From Paenibacillus campinasensis (lineage in GTDB: Bacteria > Bacillota > Bacilli > Paenibacillales > Paenibacillaceae): a stretch of DNA of 64,000 bases. The number at the start of each line of letters is the position of its first letter. Within the stretch, counting starts at the first letter, position 1. A program made the position numbers and the translations under genes. The notes under the pieces are model-generated. The model worked only from the letters and a program-made list of their open reading frames with translations, ran no database searches and had not been told where the DNA came from. The stretch covers positions 1 to 64,000 of the forward strand of contig NZ_NPBY01000003.1 in assembly GCF_002272015.1 (NCBI RefSeq), written 5' to 3'. This document shows, in pieces, positions 18,217-28,808 of this stretch.

Positions 18217-19221
18217 ATGAAAGCAACGATCTATGATGTTGCCAGAGAAGCTGGGGTGTCCATAGCGACAGTTTCTAAAGTTATAAATGGCAAAGGAAAA
18301 ATCAGTGAAGAACGGCGCAGGGAAATTATCGAGATTATGGATCGTCTTCACTATCAGCCCAGCGTCATCGCATCAGCTTTGACCGGAAAGCATACCTATA
18401 CGTTCGGGCTGCTCATACCGGTCATTTCCAATCCTTTCTTCGCCGAGGTGGCAAGGGCGGTGGAGGACCGGGCCCATCAGCTAGGTTATAGCGTCATTAT
18501 TTGCAGTACCGACAATAAGGATGATCGGGTCGAGCGGTATATCGGTTTACTGAAGCAAAAAAGTGTAGACGGGATCATTATGGGAACAGGCATAGAAAGG
18601 GTGGATATGGCAGCTGAACTGAGCGGCTCGATGCCGGTAGTTGCCATTGGCCGCGAATGGTCGTCGGTCCCCGTCCATACAGTTGTAGCCGATGATTATC
18701 AAGGCGGGAGGGCGGCGGCTTCGCATCTACTGGGACTTGGACATCGCCGGTGTGCTGTGCTGTCGGAGAGCATGACGATCATTAGCAGCCGGGAGCGGGT
18801 TCAAGGATATCGGCAGGCGCTGGAGGAAGCGGACATTCCCTTACATAATGACCACATCCGAATATGCAAGTTTACGATTGAAGACGGCAGAAGGAACACC
18901 GCCTTGCTCCTCGCCGATGAGAATCGTCCTACGGCGTTGTTCTGCTGCAATGATCTGCTTGCCGTAGGGGCGCTGCAGGCGGCTAGAGAGGCGGGTGTAA
19001 GGGTGCCTGAACAATTGTCGATCGTAAGTTTCGACAACACGATACTGGCAGCGGTAACGGATCCTCCTTTGACCTCGGTAGCACAGCCGATGGAACAGCT
19101 TGGCGCCATGGCCGTCAATCTGTTGGTGAGAGAGCTGGAAGAGAAACCGTCGGATAAGCAGAAGATCGTGCTGCAGACGGAGCTGATTGTCCGCGAGTCT
19201 ACCGCGGGCTGGCGGTCATAG
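18217..19221 (+). CDS. LacI-family transcriptional regulator of the iol operon (probable)
   Basis: A 334-residue LacI/GalR regulator. The N-terminal DNA-binding domain reads TIYDVAREAGVSIATVSKVINGKG, with the hinge helix near residue 50, followed by a periplasmic-binding-protein-like sugar-sensing domain (residues 60-334). It follows iolB after 139 bases with a promoter of its own. In B. subtilis the iol genes are controlled by the DeoR-type IolR; here no such gene is seen, and the perfect palindrome ahead of iolD is of LacI type, so this protein is the likely iol repressor. Effector unknown; inositol or an intermediate is expected. Confidence 0.9.
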   Translation: MKATIYDVAREAGVSIATVSKVINGKGKISEERRREIIEIMDRLHYQPSVIASALTGKHTYTFGLLIPVISNPFFAEVARAVEDRAHQLGYSVIICSTDNKDDRVERYIGLLKQKSVDGIIMGTGIERVDMAAELSGSMPVVAIGREWSSVPVHTVVADDYQGGRAAASHLLGLGHRRCAVLSESMTIISSRERVQGYRQALEEADIPLHNDHIRICKFTIEDGRRNTALLLADENRPTALFCCNDLLAVGALQAAREAGVRVPEQLSIVSFDNTILAAVTDPPLTSVAQPMEQLGAMAVNLLVRELEEKPSDKQKIVLQTELIVRESTAGWRS

Positions 19222-19264
19222 CGCCAGACTGTTGAAATGGAAAGAGTGACTTCAAATACGCATG

Positions 19265-19315
19265 AAGGGCTACCCCCAAAGCCAGCTTATAACGGCTTAG
19301 GGATAGCCCTTTTTA
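19265..19315 (+). terminator. Terminator of the iol-lacI unit
   Basis: AGGGCTA (from 19266) pairs with TAGCCCT (ending 19310), extended inside by CCC with GGG and AAGCC with GGCTT, followed by TTTTTAT. A strong rho-independent terminator after the LacI-type gene, lying between convergent genes. Confidence 0.85.
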
Positions 19316-19341
19316 TCATACGGATATGCATGAATACAGCT

Positions 19342-20259
19342 CTAACCCTCTCTTACATCATAAAGCACACGGGCCAGCAGGTCCTGGCTGTAGTTGCCAA
19401 AGTGCTTGCCATAGATCGTAAGCCCGCGCTTGTTCACAGACTTCTCCGTGACTGCGACGCGAAAAGTAAGCTCACTCTTATAATCCAGCTGGATCTGGTC
19501 CAGCGTGACATCGGAGATGCGGCAGCCATCAATAAAGCTGCCTTTTTTGTTGATCCGGATCAGCTTGAGCATCCCGTATTGGTTCAGCTGAGGCGGCCAC
19601 CAATCCGGGTTGAAATTGCCGCGTGTGTCACCGAAATCGCCTGGGCTGGTCCAGCTGCCGATCTCGATCCCGTTGATATAAAAGTAAATGTCGGACGGGT
19701 AGTTATCGCAATAGCCGGGAGCTTCGGAGCCAAGTTCCAGCGAGAACTGGATTTCCCGGAAGGACTGGTTGGACTTCAAATAATTCGGGATCCGATACTC
19801 CAAATATCCCTCGGTGAGCCAAATAATTTCGGCATCGATCCGGTCAGGGTCGGCGAAATAGCGGGGATCGTCAAAGTCGCCGATGATGCTGTCCTTAGTC
19901 GCGAGACCGCATGTTGGCATAGCCTGGTAGTCGCTGTAATGGCCTACCTTGATCTCAACCTCGTATAAATTCTCCGCATCCTTGCTCCGAAGGTCGACCA
20001 TCAGCTTGTCTTTGTTCAGATAACAAATCTTCTGAATGCCATGCTTCCCCCCGGTCGTTTGAATTTCGATAAGGCCGCTGTCCTCCAGCTTCTTAATATG
20101 CATTGTAATCGCACCGTTGCTTAAATTCAGTCTATTGGCGATTTCATTCAGGTTAAGGCTCTGGTTGGTAGCCAGCAGCTCAAGGATCTGGATCCGGATT
20201 TCAGAGCTAAGCGCTTTGAATATATCCAGTCCGCTCTTTAAGTCTTTGATGTAAATCAT
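19342..20259 (-). CDS. ArsR-type HTH regulator with large C-terminal sensor domain
   Basis: A 305-residue protein. Residues 8-85 are an ArsR/winged-helix DNA-binding domain (FKALSSEIRIQILELLATN, LNEIANRLNLSNGAITMHIKKLEDSGLI). Residues 95-305 are a beta-rich region with many aromatics (GSWTSPGDFGDTRGNFNPDWWPPQ) that I cannot place in a named family; it resembles a carbohydrate-binding beta-sandwich. Ordinary ArsR proteins are about 100 residues and sense metals; no metal-binding Cys pair is seen here. It is divergent from GH51 abfA with a shared 434-base control region, so it probably regulates arabinan use by sensing an arabinose-containing sugar. Function inferred from context. Confidence 0.82.
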   Translation of the reverse strand: MIYIKDLKSGLDIFKALSSEIRIQILELLATNQSLNLNEIANRLNLSNGAITMHIKKLEDSGLIEIQTTGGKHGIQKICYLNKDKLMVDLRSKDAENLYEVEIKVGHYSDYQAMPTCGLATKDSIIGDFDDPRYFADPDRIDAEIIWLTEGYLEYRIPNYLKSNQSFREIQFSLELGSEAPGYCDNYPSDIYFYINGIEIGSWTSPGDFGDTRGNFNPDWWPPQLNQYGMLKLIRINKKGSFIDGCRISDVTLDQIQLDYKSELTFRVAVTEKSVNKRGLTIYGKHFGNYSQDLLARVLYDVREG

Positions 20260-22208
<1,949 letters not shown>

Positions 22209-22415
22209 CGCATTCTGCCAAGGCATAGAGCGTGCAGCCATCTGAGCAGTTAGCAGTATTTAGCCTAGCCATGCAGCATGTATAGTTCCGGGTATGATCT
22301 AGGGCATAATCACAGATGGAGCAGTGACATCTAGAGCGGCACTGTTCCATCGTCCCTAAGGGGCGGAGGTTCGGACAATAAGGCATAACTCAGAAGACAT
22401 AAGGCATGTCGAAAC

Positions 22416-22430
22416 TTGTAAGCGCTTCAT
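22416..22430 (+). promoter_or_regulatory. cre-like site upstream of the araN-like gene
   Basis: TTGTAAGCGCTTCAT lies 73 bases before the araN-like start. It has the AAGCGCTT core of CcpA/LacI operators but is one base short of the ideal spacing to the terminal CA. The rest of the 294-base gap 22209-22502 shows no gene and no clear promoter or terminator. Confidence 0.5.
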
Positions 22431-22502
22431 TTTCTGGCTGACAGACATCATACGAGCAGGCATCAAGGGACGTATGAATGAAATCTGGGGAGGTCAATGG
22501 AA

Positions 22503-23828
22503 ATGATTAAAAAATGGTTTGTCGGTTTTCTGGTTTTGGCGATGACGATGCTGTGGGGATGCGGCGGCTCGAATAATGCCGGAGGCACAAGCTCGGTCAT
22601 CGACGGTGGAGCCGGGGAGGATGCGACCGAGTTGTCCTACTGGACATTTGTGGAGCTGCACGGACAGCATTTTGAGAAGATGCTGGGGAAGTGGAATCAG
22701 GACAATCCTGACCGTCAAATCAAACTTAATGTGACGGTCATGCCTTATGATGATATGCATAACAAATTATCCATAGCCGTTCAATCGGGGACCGGAGCAC
22801 CGGACATCGCCGATATCGAGCTTGGCAAGTTCCCGGACTTTCTGTCCGGAACGCCCCAGCTCGTTCCGCTGAATGACGTTATCGATCCGTACCGGGACAC
22901 CATTGTGCAATCCCGAGTGGATTTATACAGCAAGGATGACGTCAATTATGGAGTGCCTACCCATGTGGGCGCATCCGTTGCCTTCTATAATACCGAAATT
23001 CTTGAAGAAGTTGGTGTCGATTACAAGGAGATTGTAACCTGGGAGGACTTCAAGCGAGCGGGGATGAAGGTATATGAACAGACTGGAAAATATATGGGGA
23101 CCGCCGATACAAGTGCCTCATGGCAGGCTTCCATGCTGCTTGCACAGCAAGGGGCGGATTATACCGACGAGGCAGGAAATCCTCAGGTGAACTCGGAAGC
23201 GATGATAAGAGCGATGACGGTACTTAAAGATTTGCAGGACAACCAAGTTATCGCCACAATTGCAGGCGGTCAGCCGGATACGGAGGAGGCCTATGGCGAA
23301 TTCAATGCCGGCAATTATGTATCGGCGTTTATGCCGCTCTGGCAGATGTCCCGATACACGAACTACATGCCAGACTTGTCCGGTAAAATTGCCATCGCTC
23401 CAATTCCGGTCATCGAAGAGGGAATGCCGCGATCGGTAGGCGGAGGCGGAACGGGCACCGTCATCACCCAGACAGCCAAGGATATTCAGCTAGCCAAAGA
23501 CTTTCTGGCGTTTGCCAAACTGTCGCTGGACGCCAACAAGGAAATTTGGAATACACTTGGATTCGACCCGGTCAATATGGACGTATGGGAGATGAAGGAA
23601 GTCACTCACAATCCCGAGAACGCGTTTGTCCAGTATTTCGTCAACAATCCTTTTGATGTGCTCAATGAGATCCGGGATGAAATTCAATTGATTAAATCGA
23701 CCCCCGCAACACCAACGATCAACAATATACTCTCCACCACGACCTACAATGAAATTTTTGAGGACGGCAAGGACATTACGCAAGCGTTAAATGATGCGCA
23801 GCAGCAGATTGAGCAGGAATTGAAATAA
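22503..23828 (+). CDS. araN: Sugar ABC importer binding lipoprotein, AraN-like
   Basis: A 441-residue family-1 extracellular binding protein. The signal peptide ends in lipobox MLWGCGG, giving a lipid-anchored protein. It has the usual ELSYWTFVELHGQHFEKMLGKWN start of AraN-like arabino-oligosaccharide receptors. ATG 22503 gives better spacing to GGGGAGG than the in-frame ATG at 22497. It is followed at 24 bases by two permease genes. The araN assignment rests on the order abfA-araN-araP-araQ and general family resemblance; the ligand is inferred. Confidence 0.85.
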   Translation: MIKKWFVGFLVLAMTMLWGCGGSNNAGGTSSVIDGGAGEDATELSYWTFVELHGQHFEKMLGKWNQDNPDRQIKLNVTVMPYDDMHNKLSIAVQSGTGAPDIADIELGKFPDFLSGTPQLVPLNDVIDPYRDTIVQSRVDLYSKDDVNYGVPTHVGASVAFYNTEILEEVGVDYKEIVTWEDFKRAGMKVYEQTGKYMGTADTSASWQASMLLAQQGADYTDEAGNPQVNSEAMIRAMTVLKDLQDNQVIATIAGGQPDTEEAYGEFNAGNYVSAFMPLWQMSRYTNYMPDLSGKIAIAPIPVIEEGMPRSVGGGGTGTVITQTAKDIQLAKDFLAFAKLSLDANKEIWNTLGFDPVNMDVWEMKEVTHNPENAFVQYFVNNPFDVLNEIRDEIQLIKSTPATPTINNILSTTTYNEIFEDGKDITQALNDAQQQIEQELK

Positions 23829-23852
23829 TGTTCGTCAAAGGAGTCATGGTGT

Positions 23853-24746
23853 ATGATTAGAAAGTTTTTGTACTCCCAGAAAGTTGCTCCTTACGTATTT
23901 GTCCTGCCGTTTATTCTGGTCTTTCTCATCTTCTGGGTCTATCCGCTTGGAAGCTCGCTCGGCATGAGTTTTCAGCAGATCCAGCTCGGGCAGGAGGCGG
24001 AGTGGGTTGGCATAAGCAACTATGACAAGCTGCTTGGGGACGGCATCTTTATGAAGGCTGTGCTGAATAGCGCTGTATACATGGTGCTGACCCTCGTCAT
24101 TCTAATTCCTTTGCCGATGCTGTTCGCGGTGCTGATCAACCATAAATTTATGTGGGGGAGGGAGTTCTTCAAATCCTCCTTCTTCTTCCCGGCGCTTACC
24201 TCGGTTGTTGTGGCAGGCACGATCTTCAGACTCATGTTTGGCGAGATGGAGGGTTCGTTGATCAATAGTATACTGGGCTGGTTCGGCATCGAGCCGGTCA
24301 AATTCCTCAAGGGACAGGTTACCGGGTTCATCGCATTGCTGGCGCTGGCCGCATGGAGATGGACGGGGGTGAATATGCTCTACTTCTTGTCGGGGCTGAA
24401 GAATATTCCGGATGAATATTATGAAGCCGCGTCGATTGACGGAGCGTCGTCCTTTCAGAAATTCATGAAAATTACGATGCCGCTGCTCAAACCCACGACG
24501 ATCTATGTTATAACGATCAGCATCTATGCAGGGTTGGCGATGTTCATCGAAAGCATGATGCTCTGGAACGGTAACAATTCACCGAAAAATATCGGGTTGA
24601 CCATCGTCGGTTATCTGTATCGCCAGGGCATTGAGAGGAATAATCTCGGTTATGCAGCGGCGGTAGGGATTGTCCTGCTGGCCATTACCATGGTCATTAA
24701 TTTGTCGCAGCTGACGCTGTCCGGGATGTTCAAGAAGGAGGAGTGA
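23853..24746 (+). CDS. araP: Sugar ABC importer permease, AraP-like
   Basis: A 297-residue MalF-type permease with about six membrane helices and the EAA loop YYEAASIDGASSFQKFMKITMPLLKP that contacts the ATPase. The ribosome site AAAGGAG precedes ATG 23853. The stop lies three bases before the next permease start, so the two are tightly coupled. No ATPase gene is adjacent. Confidence 0.88.
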   Translation: MIRKFLYSQKVAPYVFVLPFILVFLIFWVYPLGSSLGMSFQQIQLGQEAEWVGISNYDKLLGDGIFMKAVLNSAVYMVLTLVILIPLPMLFAVLINHKFMWGREFFKSSFFFPALTSVVVAGTIFRLMFGEMEGSLINSILGWFGIEPVKFLKGQVTGFIALLALAAWRWTGVNMLYFLSGLKNIPDEYYEAASIDGASSFQKFMKITMPLLKPTTIYVITISIYAGLAMFIESMMLWNGNNSPKNIGLTIVGYLYRQGIERNNLGYAAAVGIVLLAITMVINLSQLTLSGMFKKEE

Positions 24747-24749
24747 GCG

Positions 24750-25583
24750 ATGAATAAGGAGATTTGGCCGCGCGCTGCGCTTTTAATCTTTTTCTCTGTC
24801 CTGTGCTTCTTCATTCTCGTTCCGTTCTACGCAGTGACGATCTCTTCCTTCAAACCGGGTGAGGAACTGATTCGTTACGGGCTTAACCTGCGGCTTGACC
24901 TGTCGGTGATGAGTCTGGATAATTTCATATACCTGTTCACCGGAAGCCACTCGTATTTCATGTGGTTCTTCAACTCGCTGCTTCTGACGATTGTCCAGGT
25001 CAGCTTGACGCTCATTGTCAGTGCAACGGTAGCTTATGGCTTCGCCGCCTACGAGTTCAAAGGCAAAAATATGCTTTTTATTTGCGTGCTGCTTATTATG
25101 ATGGTTCCGTTCGAAATTTTGCTGCTCCCGCTGTACACATTGACCTATAATATCGGTCTTATGAACACCTATTCGGCTATCGTTTTGCCGGGGATTGCAA
25201 GTGCGGCTACGATCTTTTTCTTCCGGCAGTATTTGCGAGGCGTGCCGAGCGAAATTATTCAAGCGGGGCGAGTGGATGGGGCTAGTGAATACGGCATATA
25301 TATCAGACTGATTTTGCCGGTAATGAAGCCCTCCTTTGCGGCGATGGCCATTCTGAACGGGATGAACAGCTGGAACAACTTCCTGTGGCCCTTCATGGTC
25401 CTTAGCGATGCTAATAAATACACGCTTCCGATTGGACTCAAGACGCTGTTGACCCCGTATGGCAACAATTATGATCTGCTCATTGTAGGTTCCTTCTTCT
25501 CGATCATTCCGATCTTTGTTCTGTTCATTGCCTTTCAGCGATACTTTATAGACGGAATGACAGCAGGGGCTGTGAAGGGATAA
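24750..25583 (+). CDS. araQ: Sugar ABC importer permease, AraQ-like
   Basis: A 277-residue MalG-type permease with six helices and the EAA-type loop EIIQAGRVDGASEYGIYIRLILPVMKP, ending RYFIDGMTAGAVKG as is usual for this class. It starts at ATG 24750 behind AGGAGGAG located at the end of the preceding gene. It is followed immediately by a terminator, closing the arabino-oligosaccharide unit. Confidence 0.88.
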   Translation: MNKEIWPRAALLIFFSVLCFFILVPFYAVTISSFKPGEELIRYGLNLRLDLSVMSLDNFIYLFTGSHSYFMWFFNSLLLTIVQVSLTLIVSATVAYGFAAYEFKGKNMLFICVLLIMMVPFEILLLPLYTLTYNIGLMNTYSAIVLPGIASAATIFFFRQYLRGVPSEIIQAGRVDGASEYGIYIRLILPVMKPSFAAMAILNGMNSWNNFLWPFMVLSDANKYTLPIGLKTLLTPYGNNYDLLIVGSFFSIIPIFVLFIAFQRYFIDGMTAGAVKG

Positions 25584-25589
25584 TAATGA

Positions 25590-25620
25590 GGGCGCGGCTC
25601 TTTCAAGAGTCGTGCCTTTT
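25590..25620 (+). terminator. Terminator after araQ
   Basis: GGCGCGGCTC (25591-25600) pairs with GAGTCGTGCC (25607-25616, with two G-T pairs) and is followed by TTTT. Confidence 0.8.
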
Positions 25621-25818
25621 CATGATTAGCAGGAATGGACGGTCCGGACAAGCTAACCATACATAACAGGCGGTATCTTTCCGGTGTCCGGCTTGAGGCG
25701 GCGGTTCATTCGTGAACGCCTCTTAGACTGGCAAAATGAAGACTTCCGTTTTAAGATGGAGAGTAGAGATGCATATTCCGCATGGCATGACGCAAACCTA
25801 ACGTGAGGTGATCAAACT

Positions 25819-26034
25819 GTGCATCCCGTAACCCGAGTGCTGCTGATCATAGGCGGGGCGTTAATTGTGATCGGATTGCTGTGGCCGCTTATTGGCCGCT
25901 GGGTCGGCCGCTTGCCGGGCGACATCGTAGTGGATCGGCCCAATGTCAAAATTTACTTTCCTATCGTGACCTGCCTTGTGATCAGTGTGGTCGGCTCGCT
26001 GCTGCTGTATCTGATTCAAATGTTTCGAAAATAG
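25819..26034 (+). CDS. DUF2905 small membrane protein
   Basis: A 71-residue protein with two membrane helices around the motif GRLPGDIVVDRPNVKIYFP, which is the DUF2905 signature. It begins with GTG at 25819 behind GTGAGGTG. Function unknown; in other Firmicutes such genes lie near queA/tgt/ruvB, but here it stands alone. The 235-base gap before it shows no other gene. Confidence 0.85.
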   Translation: MHPVTRVLLIIGGALIVIGLLWPLIGRWVGRLPGDIVVDRPNVKIYFPIVTCLVISVVGSLLLYLIQMFRK

Positions 26035-26075
26035 CCGCAGCTGCTAACTTTCCGTCACGTAATTGATCCAACGCC

Positions 26076-26113
26076 AAGAGGCCGCCTTTCCGTGAAGGAT
26101 AAGGCGGCCTCTT
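26076..26113. terminator. Hairpin between convergent genes
   Basis: AAGAGGCCGCCTT (26076-26088) is perfectly complementary to AAGGCGGCCTCTT (26101-26113), a 13-base stem. There is no long T-run on either side, but the place between two convergent genes suggests a shared terminator. Confidence 0.65.
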
Positions 26114-26117
26114 CAAA

Positions 26118-27011
26118 TTATGACGCTGCATCATAGGTTACAACAGCTTCGGGGTCCAAATTCCTTACAATTGACTTGAACCGGGGCAGCTCGAACAGAT
26201 GAATCCGGTACAACATTCCGGACACTGCCTCGCTCTGTGCTTGATTGCCGTCTGCGGTAAACTTGCTTCGCTCCTCCATGTCCGCTTCTTCAGGCTCACG
26301 ATTCAAGAACGTGTTGATTGCTTGAGCCAGCGCGTCTTCGTTGGCACTGTTAATCCGGATGCCAAGATGAAACGAGAAGCTGGAGGTGGAGATGCGGATG
26401 GCCTCCAGCGCCGCTAGGCAAGCAATGGCTGAGTACATAGCAAGCTCCCAGCCAAGCACCAATCCGGCCACGGTAAGAAGTGCCAGGTTGAGTCCGATCT
26501 GGACGCCAGGAAGCTTGATCCGATTGAGAAGCCGGGTCAAGGATCTGGAGAGCTTCGGCATTTGGAGAGTATCCAGTATAATGCCGTAGCGGATTCCGAT
26601 GCCGATCCCTGTGCCCAGCAGGATCCCGCCAATGGCGGCCGACCCGATCTTGCTGTCAATCACGGAGGGAACGGGATAAAACACGATGGAGCAAATGGAG
26701 AAGGTTAGAAGTCCTATGGCTGCTATAAGAGCCTTCTCCCGGGCCGATTGGCGGAAGGCAAGCAGCAGAAGCGGGAGATTCAGTACAAAGACAAACATGC
26801 CGGTATGCAGACCTGTTATGTGGGAGGCCAGGGCCGAAATCCCTGTCACGCCTCCCGTAATGATGCCGCTTGGCACCAGGAACAGATCAAGGCCAAGGGC
26901 AGCGATGAGTCCGCCCAACACCGCCATGAGCAGCCGTCTTATTCTGAATGTCCGTTTCCAGTCTTCTGCGTCACCGTCCGTTATGGGATACGGAAGATTA
27001 GGCATGGACAC
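26118..27011 (-). CDS. YitT-family membrane protein (DUF161/DUF2179)
   Basis: A 297-residue protein with about five or six helices in residues 25-190 and a soluble C-terminal domain (ALEAIRISTSSFSFHLGIRI... LFELPRFKSIVRNLDPEAVVTYDAAS) of DUF2179 type. The motif VPSGIITGGVTGISAL is characteristic of YitT proteins. GTG 27011 is five bases from AGGAGGT; ATG 27005 is an alternative. It begins 15 bases after khtU and is likely in the same transcript. The linker of about 30 residues near 235-260 is longer than usual. Function is unknown. Confidence 0.88.
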   Translation of the reverse strand: MSMPNLPYPITDGDAEDWKRTFRIRRLLMAVLGGLIAALGLDLFLVPSGIITGGVTGISALASHITGLHTGMFVFVLNLPLLLLAFRQSAREKALIAAIGLLTFSICSIVFYPVPSVIDSKIGSAAIGGILLGTGIGIGIRYGIILDTLQMPKLSRSLTRLLNRIKLPGVQIGLNLALLTVAGLVLGWELAMYSAIACLAALEAIRISTSSFSFHLGIRINSANEDALAQAINTFLNREPEEADMEERSKFTADGNQAQSEAVSGMLYRIHLFELPRFKSIVRNLDPEAVVTYDAAS

Positions 27012-27026
27012 AACGCACCTCCTTTA

Positions 27027-28265
27027 TCAGCTGGTGCTCTCATCCTTCAGCCGGGGTTTGGCCGGCTTTTCTTTATGATCCTTGAACTTGAAGATTTTGT
27101 TTAAGATATTGTACACGTGCTTCGACTCTTTGGTCAGCAAAGGCCCCAAAATAGCCAGGATCAACACGTACAATGCTGCAAACGGCTGAATGAAGGACGC
27201 AAGTCCGCCCGCTTTGCCGAGATTGGCCAGAATGATGGAAAACTCGCCGCGCGATACGATAGTCAGACCAATGTTTGAGGAAGCTCTGGAGGATAATCCA
27301 GCGCTTCGTCCTGCCAGCATCCCTGCGAGGAAGTTTCCGAACAGAGTGATAATTACAGCAATTACAGACAGTACCACAGCGCCTCCAAGCTCCGACGGAA
27401 CGATCGACAGCCCGAAGCTGAAGAAGAAGATGGCACCAAAGAAGTCACGGAACGGCAAGATCAAGTGCTCGATCCGCTCCTGATGCTCAGTTTCGGCCAG
27501 AACAAGCCCGACGAGCAGAGCGCCAATCGCTTCGGCAACGTGAATCGTTTCGGAGAAGCCTGCAAGCAGGAACAAAGCTCCAAAAATAACGAGACAGAAT
27601 AGCTCATTGGAACGAATATTCAATGCCTTGTTCAGCAGCGGCACCATCTTGCGTCCGATCACAATGACCAGGAGCATGAAGCCAAGGGCAATAACCGCCG
27701 ACAGCAGCACGCCGCCAAGTGAGGACGAGCCGCTCAGGACAAGACCTGACAGGATCGAGATATAAACCGCAAGGAATACGTCCTCGAACATGATAATACC
27801 AAGAATCATCTCGGTCTCGGGGTTCGCCGTTCTCTTCAAATCGACGAGGACCTTGGCCACGATGGCACTTGAGGATATCGTTGTGATCCCCGCAATAATC
27901 AACGTCTCTGGAAGCGGAAATCCGGAGAAGATACCAAGCATCAATCCGAGGGTGAAGTTGATTGCAATATAGATGGTTCCGCCGACGGCAATCGACTTGC
28001 CTGATTTAATGAGCCGTCCGACAGAGAACTCCAATCCCAGATAGAAGAGCAGAAACAGTACACCGATCCGGCCGAGAAAATCAATAAATGGTGCGCTCTC
28101 GATAAACCGGAAATCAAACGGGCCAAAGTGGGGTGCGTGTGGCCCTACTGCCATCCCGATCAGAATATAGAACGGAACGACAGAAAAGCGGAGTTTTGCA
28201 GACAGCACCCCAGCGATGGCGAGTAGGGCAATCGCCAGTCCTACTTCTAATACCAAATGATCCAT
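27027..28265 (-). CDS. khtU: CPA2-family K+/H+ antiporter, KhtU-like
   Basis: A 412-residue integral membrane antiporter of the Na+/H+ exchanger (CPA2) type with 12 to 13 helices, including the ISSSAIVAKVL and SRGEFSIILA stretches of this family. In B. subtilis KhtU exports K+ in exchange for protons and is controlled by KhtT. Its start is five bases after the khtT stop, which supports the pairing. There is no C-terminal RCK domain, as expected for KhtU because KhtT supplies it. Confidence 0.88.
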   Translation of the reverse strand: MDHLVLEVGLAIALLAIAGVLSAKLRFSVVPFYILIGMAVGPHAPHFGPFDFRFIESAPFIDFLGRIGVLFLLFYLGLEFSVGRLIKSGKSIAVGGTIYIAINFTLGLMLGIFSGFPLPETLIIAGITTISSSAIVAKVLVDLKRTANPETEMILGIIMFEDVFLAVYISILSGLVLSGSSSLGGVLLSAVIALGFMLLVIVIGRKMVPLLNKALNIRSNELFCLVIFGALFLLAGFSETIHVAEAIGALLVGLVLAETEHQERIEHLILPFRDFFGAIFFFSFGLSIVPSELGGAVVLSVIAVIITLFGNFLAGMLAGRSAGLSSRASSNIGLTIVSRGEFSIILANLGKAGGLASFIQPFAALYVLILAILGPLLTKESKHVYNILNKIFKFKDHKEKPAKPRLKDESTS

Positions 28266-28269
28266 TCAA

Positions 28270-28761
28270 TCAACCCCGTCCGTCTATCAAGATTTGTTTA
28301 AATAGCCGCTGCTGCTGGCGCTCACCAACGACTACGAGTGTCGAGTCTGCTGTAATAATAACGTCGGGACCGGGATTAATTTGCTTGCTGTTTTTATTCA
28401 CAACCGCAATAATCGTTGCGCCCGAGGACTGTCTGACACCCAGGTCGCCGATGGATTTGCCAACCCCATAGTAATGAGGCTCAATCCGGTACCATTCGAT
28501 GATGAGTTCATCGAGTGCCATATCAATCGTTTCTAGAGCTTTCGGCTTATAAGTCAACCCGCCGACAATGGCAGCAATTTGGCGAGCTTCGTCGTCATCG
28601 ACGGAGATCATGGAGATGCTTTCCTCCGGATCGTCGTACTCGTAATGATACATTTCTCTGCGGCCATCGTCATGAATAATGATGACAAGCTTATCGCCGC
28701 CTCGCGTATCAATCACAAATTTCTTACCGATTCCGGGCAGATCTGTTTCACGTACATGCAT
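28270..28761 (-). CDS. khtT: RCK-C regulatory subunit of K+ efflux, KhtT-like
   Basis: A 163-residue soluble protein. The N-terminal half (MHVRETDLPGIGKKFVIDTRGGDKL) is a KhtT-type domain; the C-terminal half (residues 75-160, LIIEWYRIEPHYYGVGKSIGDLGVRQSSGATIIAVV) is an RCK_C (TrkA_C) nucleotide-binding domain. KhtT binds c-di-AMP in B. subtilis and controls KhtU; the same is inferred here. It has a strong TAGGAGGATT ribosome site. Confidence 0.9.
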   Translation of the reverse strand: MHVRETDLPGIGKKFVIDTRGGDKLVIIIHDDGRREMYHYEYDDPEESISMISVDDDEARQIAAIVGGLTYKPKALETIDMALDELIIEWYRIEPHYYGVGKSIGDLGVRQSSGATIIAVVNKNSKQINPGPDVIITADSTLVVVGERQQQRLFKQILIDGRG

Positions 28762-28808
28762 GAGTAAAATCCTCCTAAAAAATGGACATGATTAGTTATA
28801 GCTTGAAA

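Noticed and set aside
19237-19968. 243-codon plus-strand open frame after the LacI-type gene
   Set aside because: It runs through the terminator at 19265-19315 and is antisense to the ArsR-type gene, which has a clear HTH.
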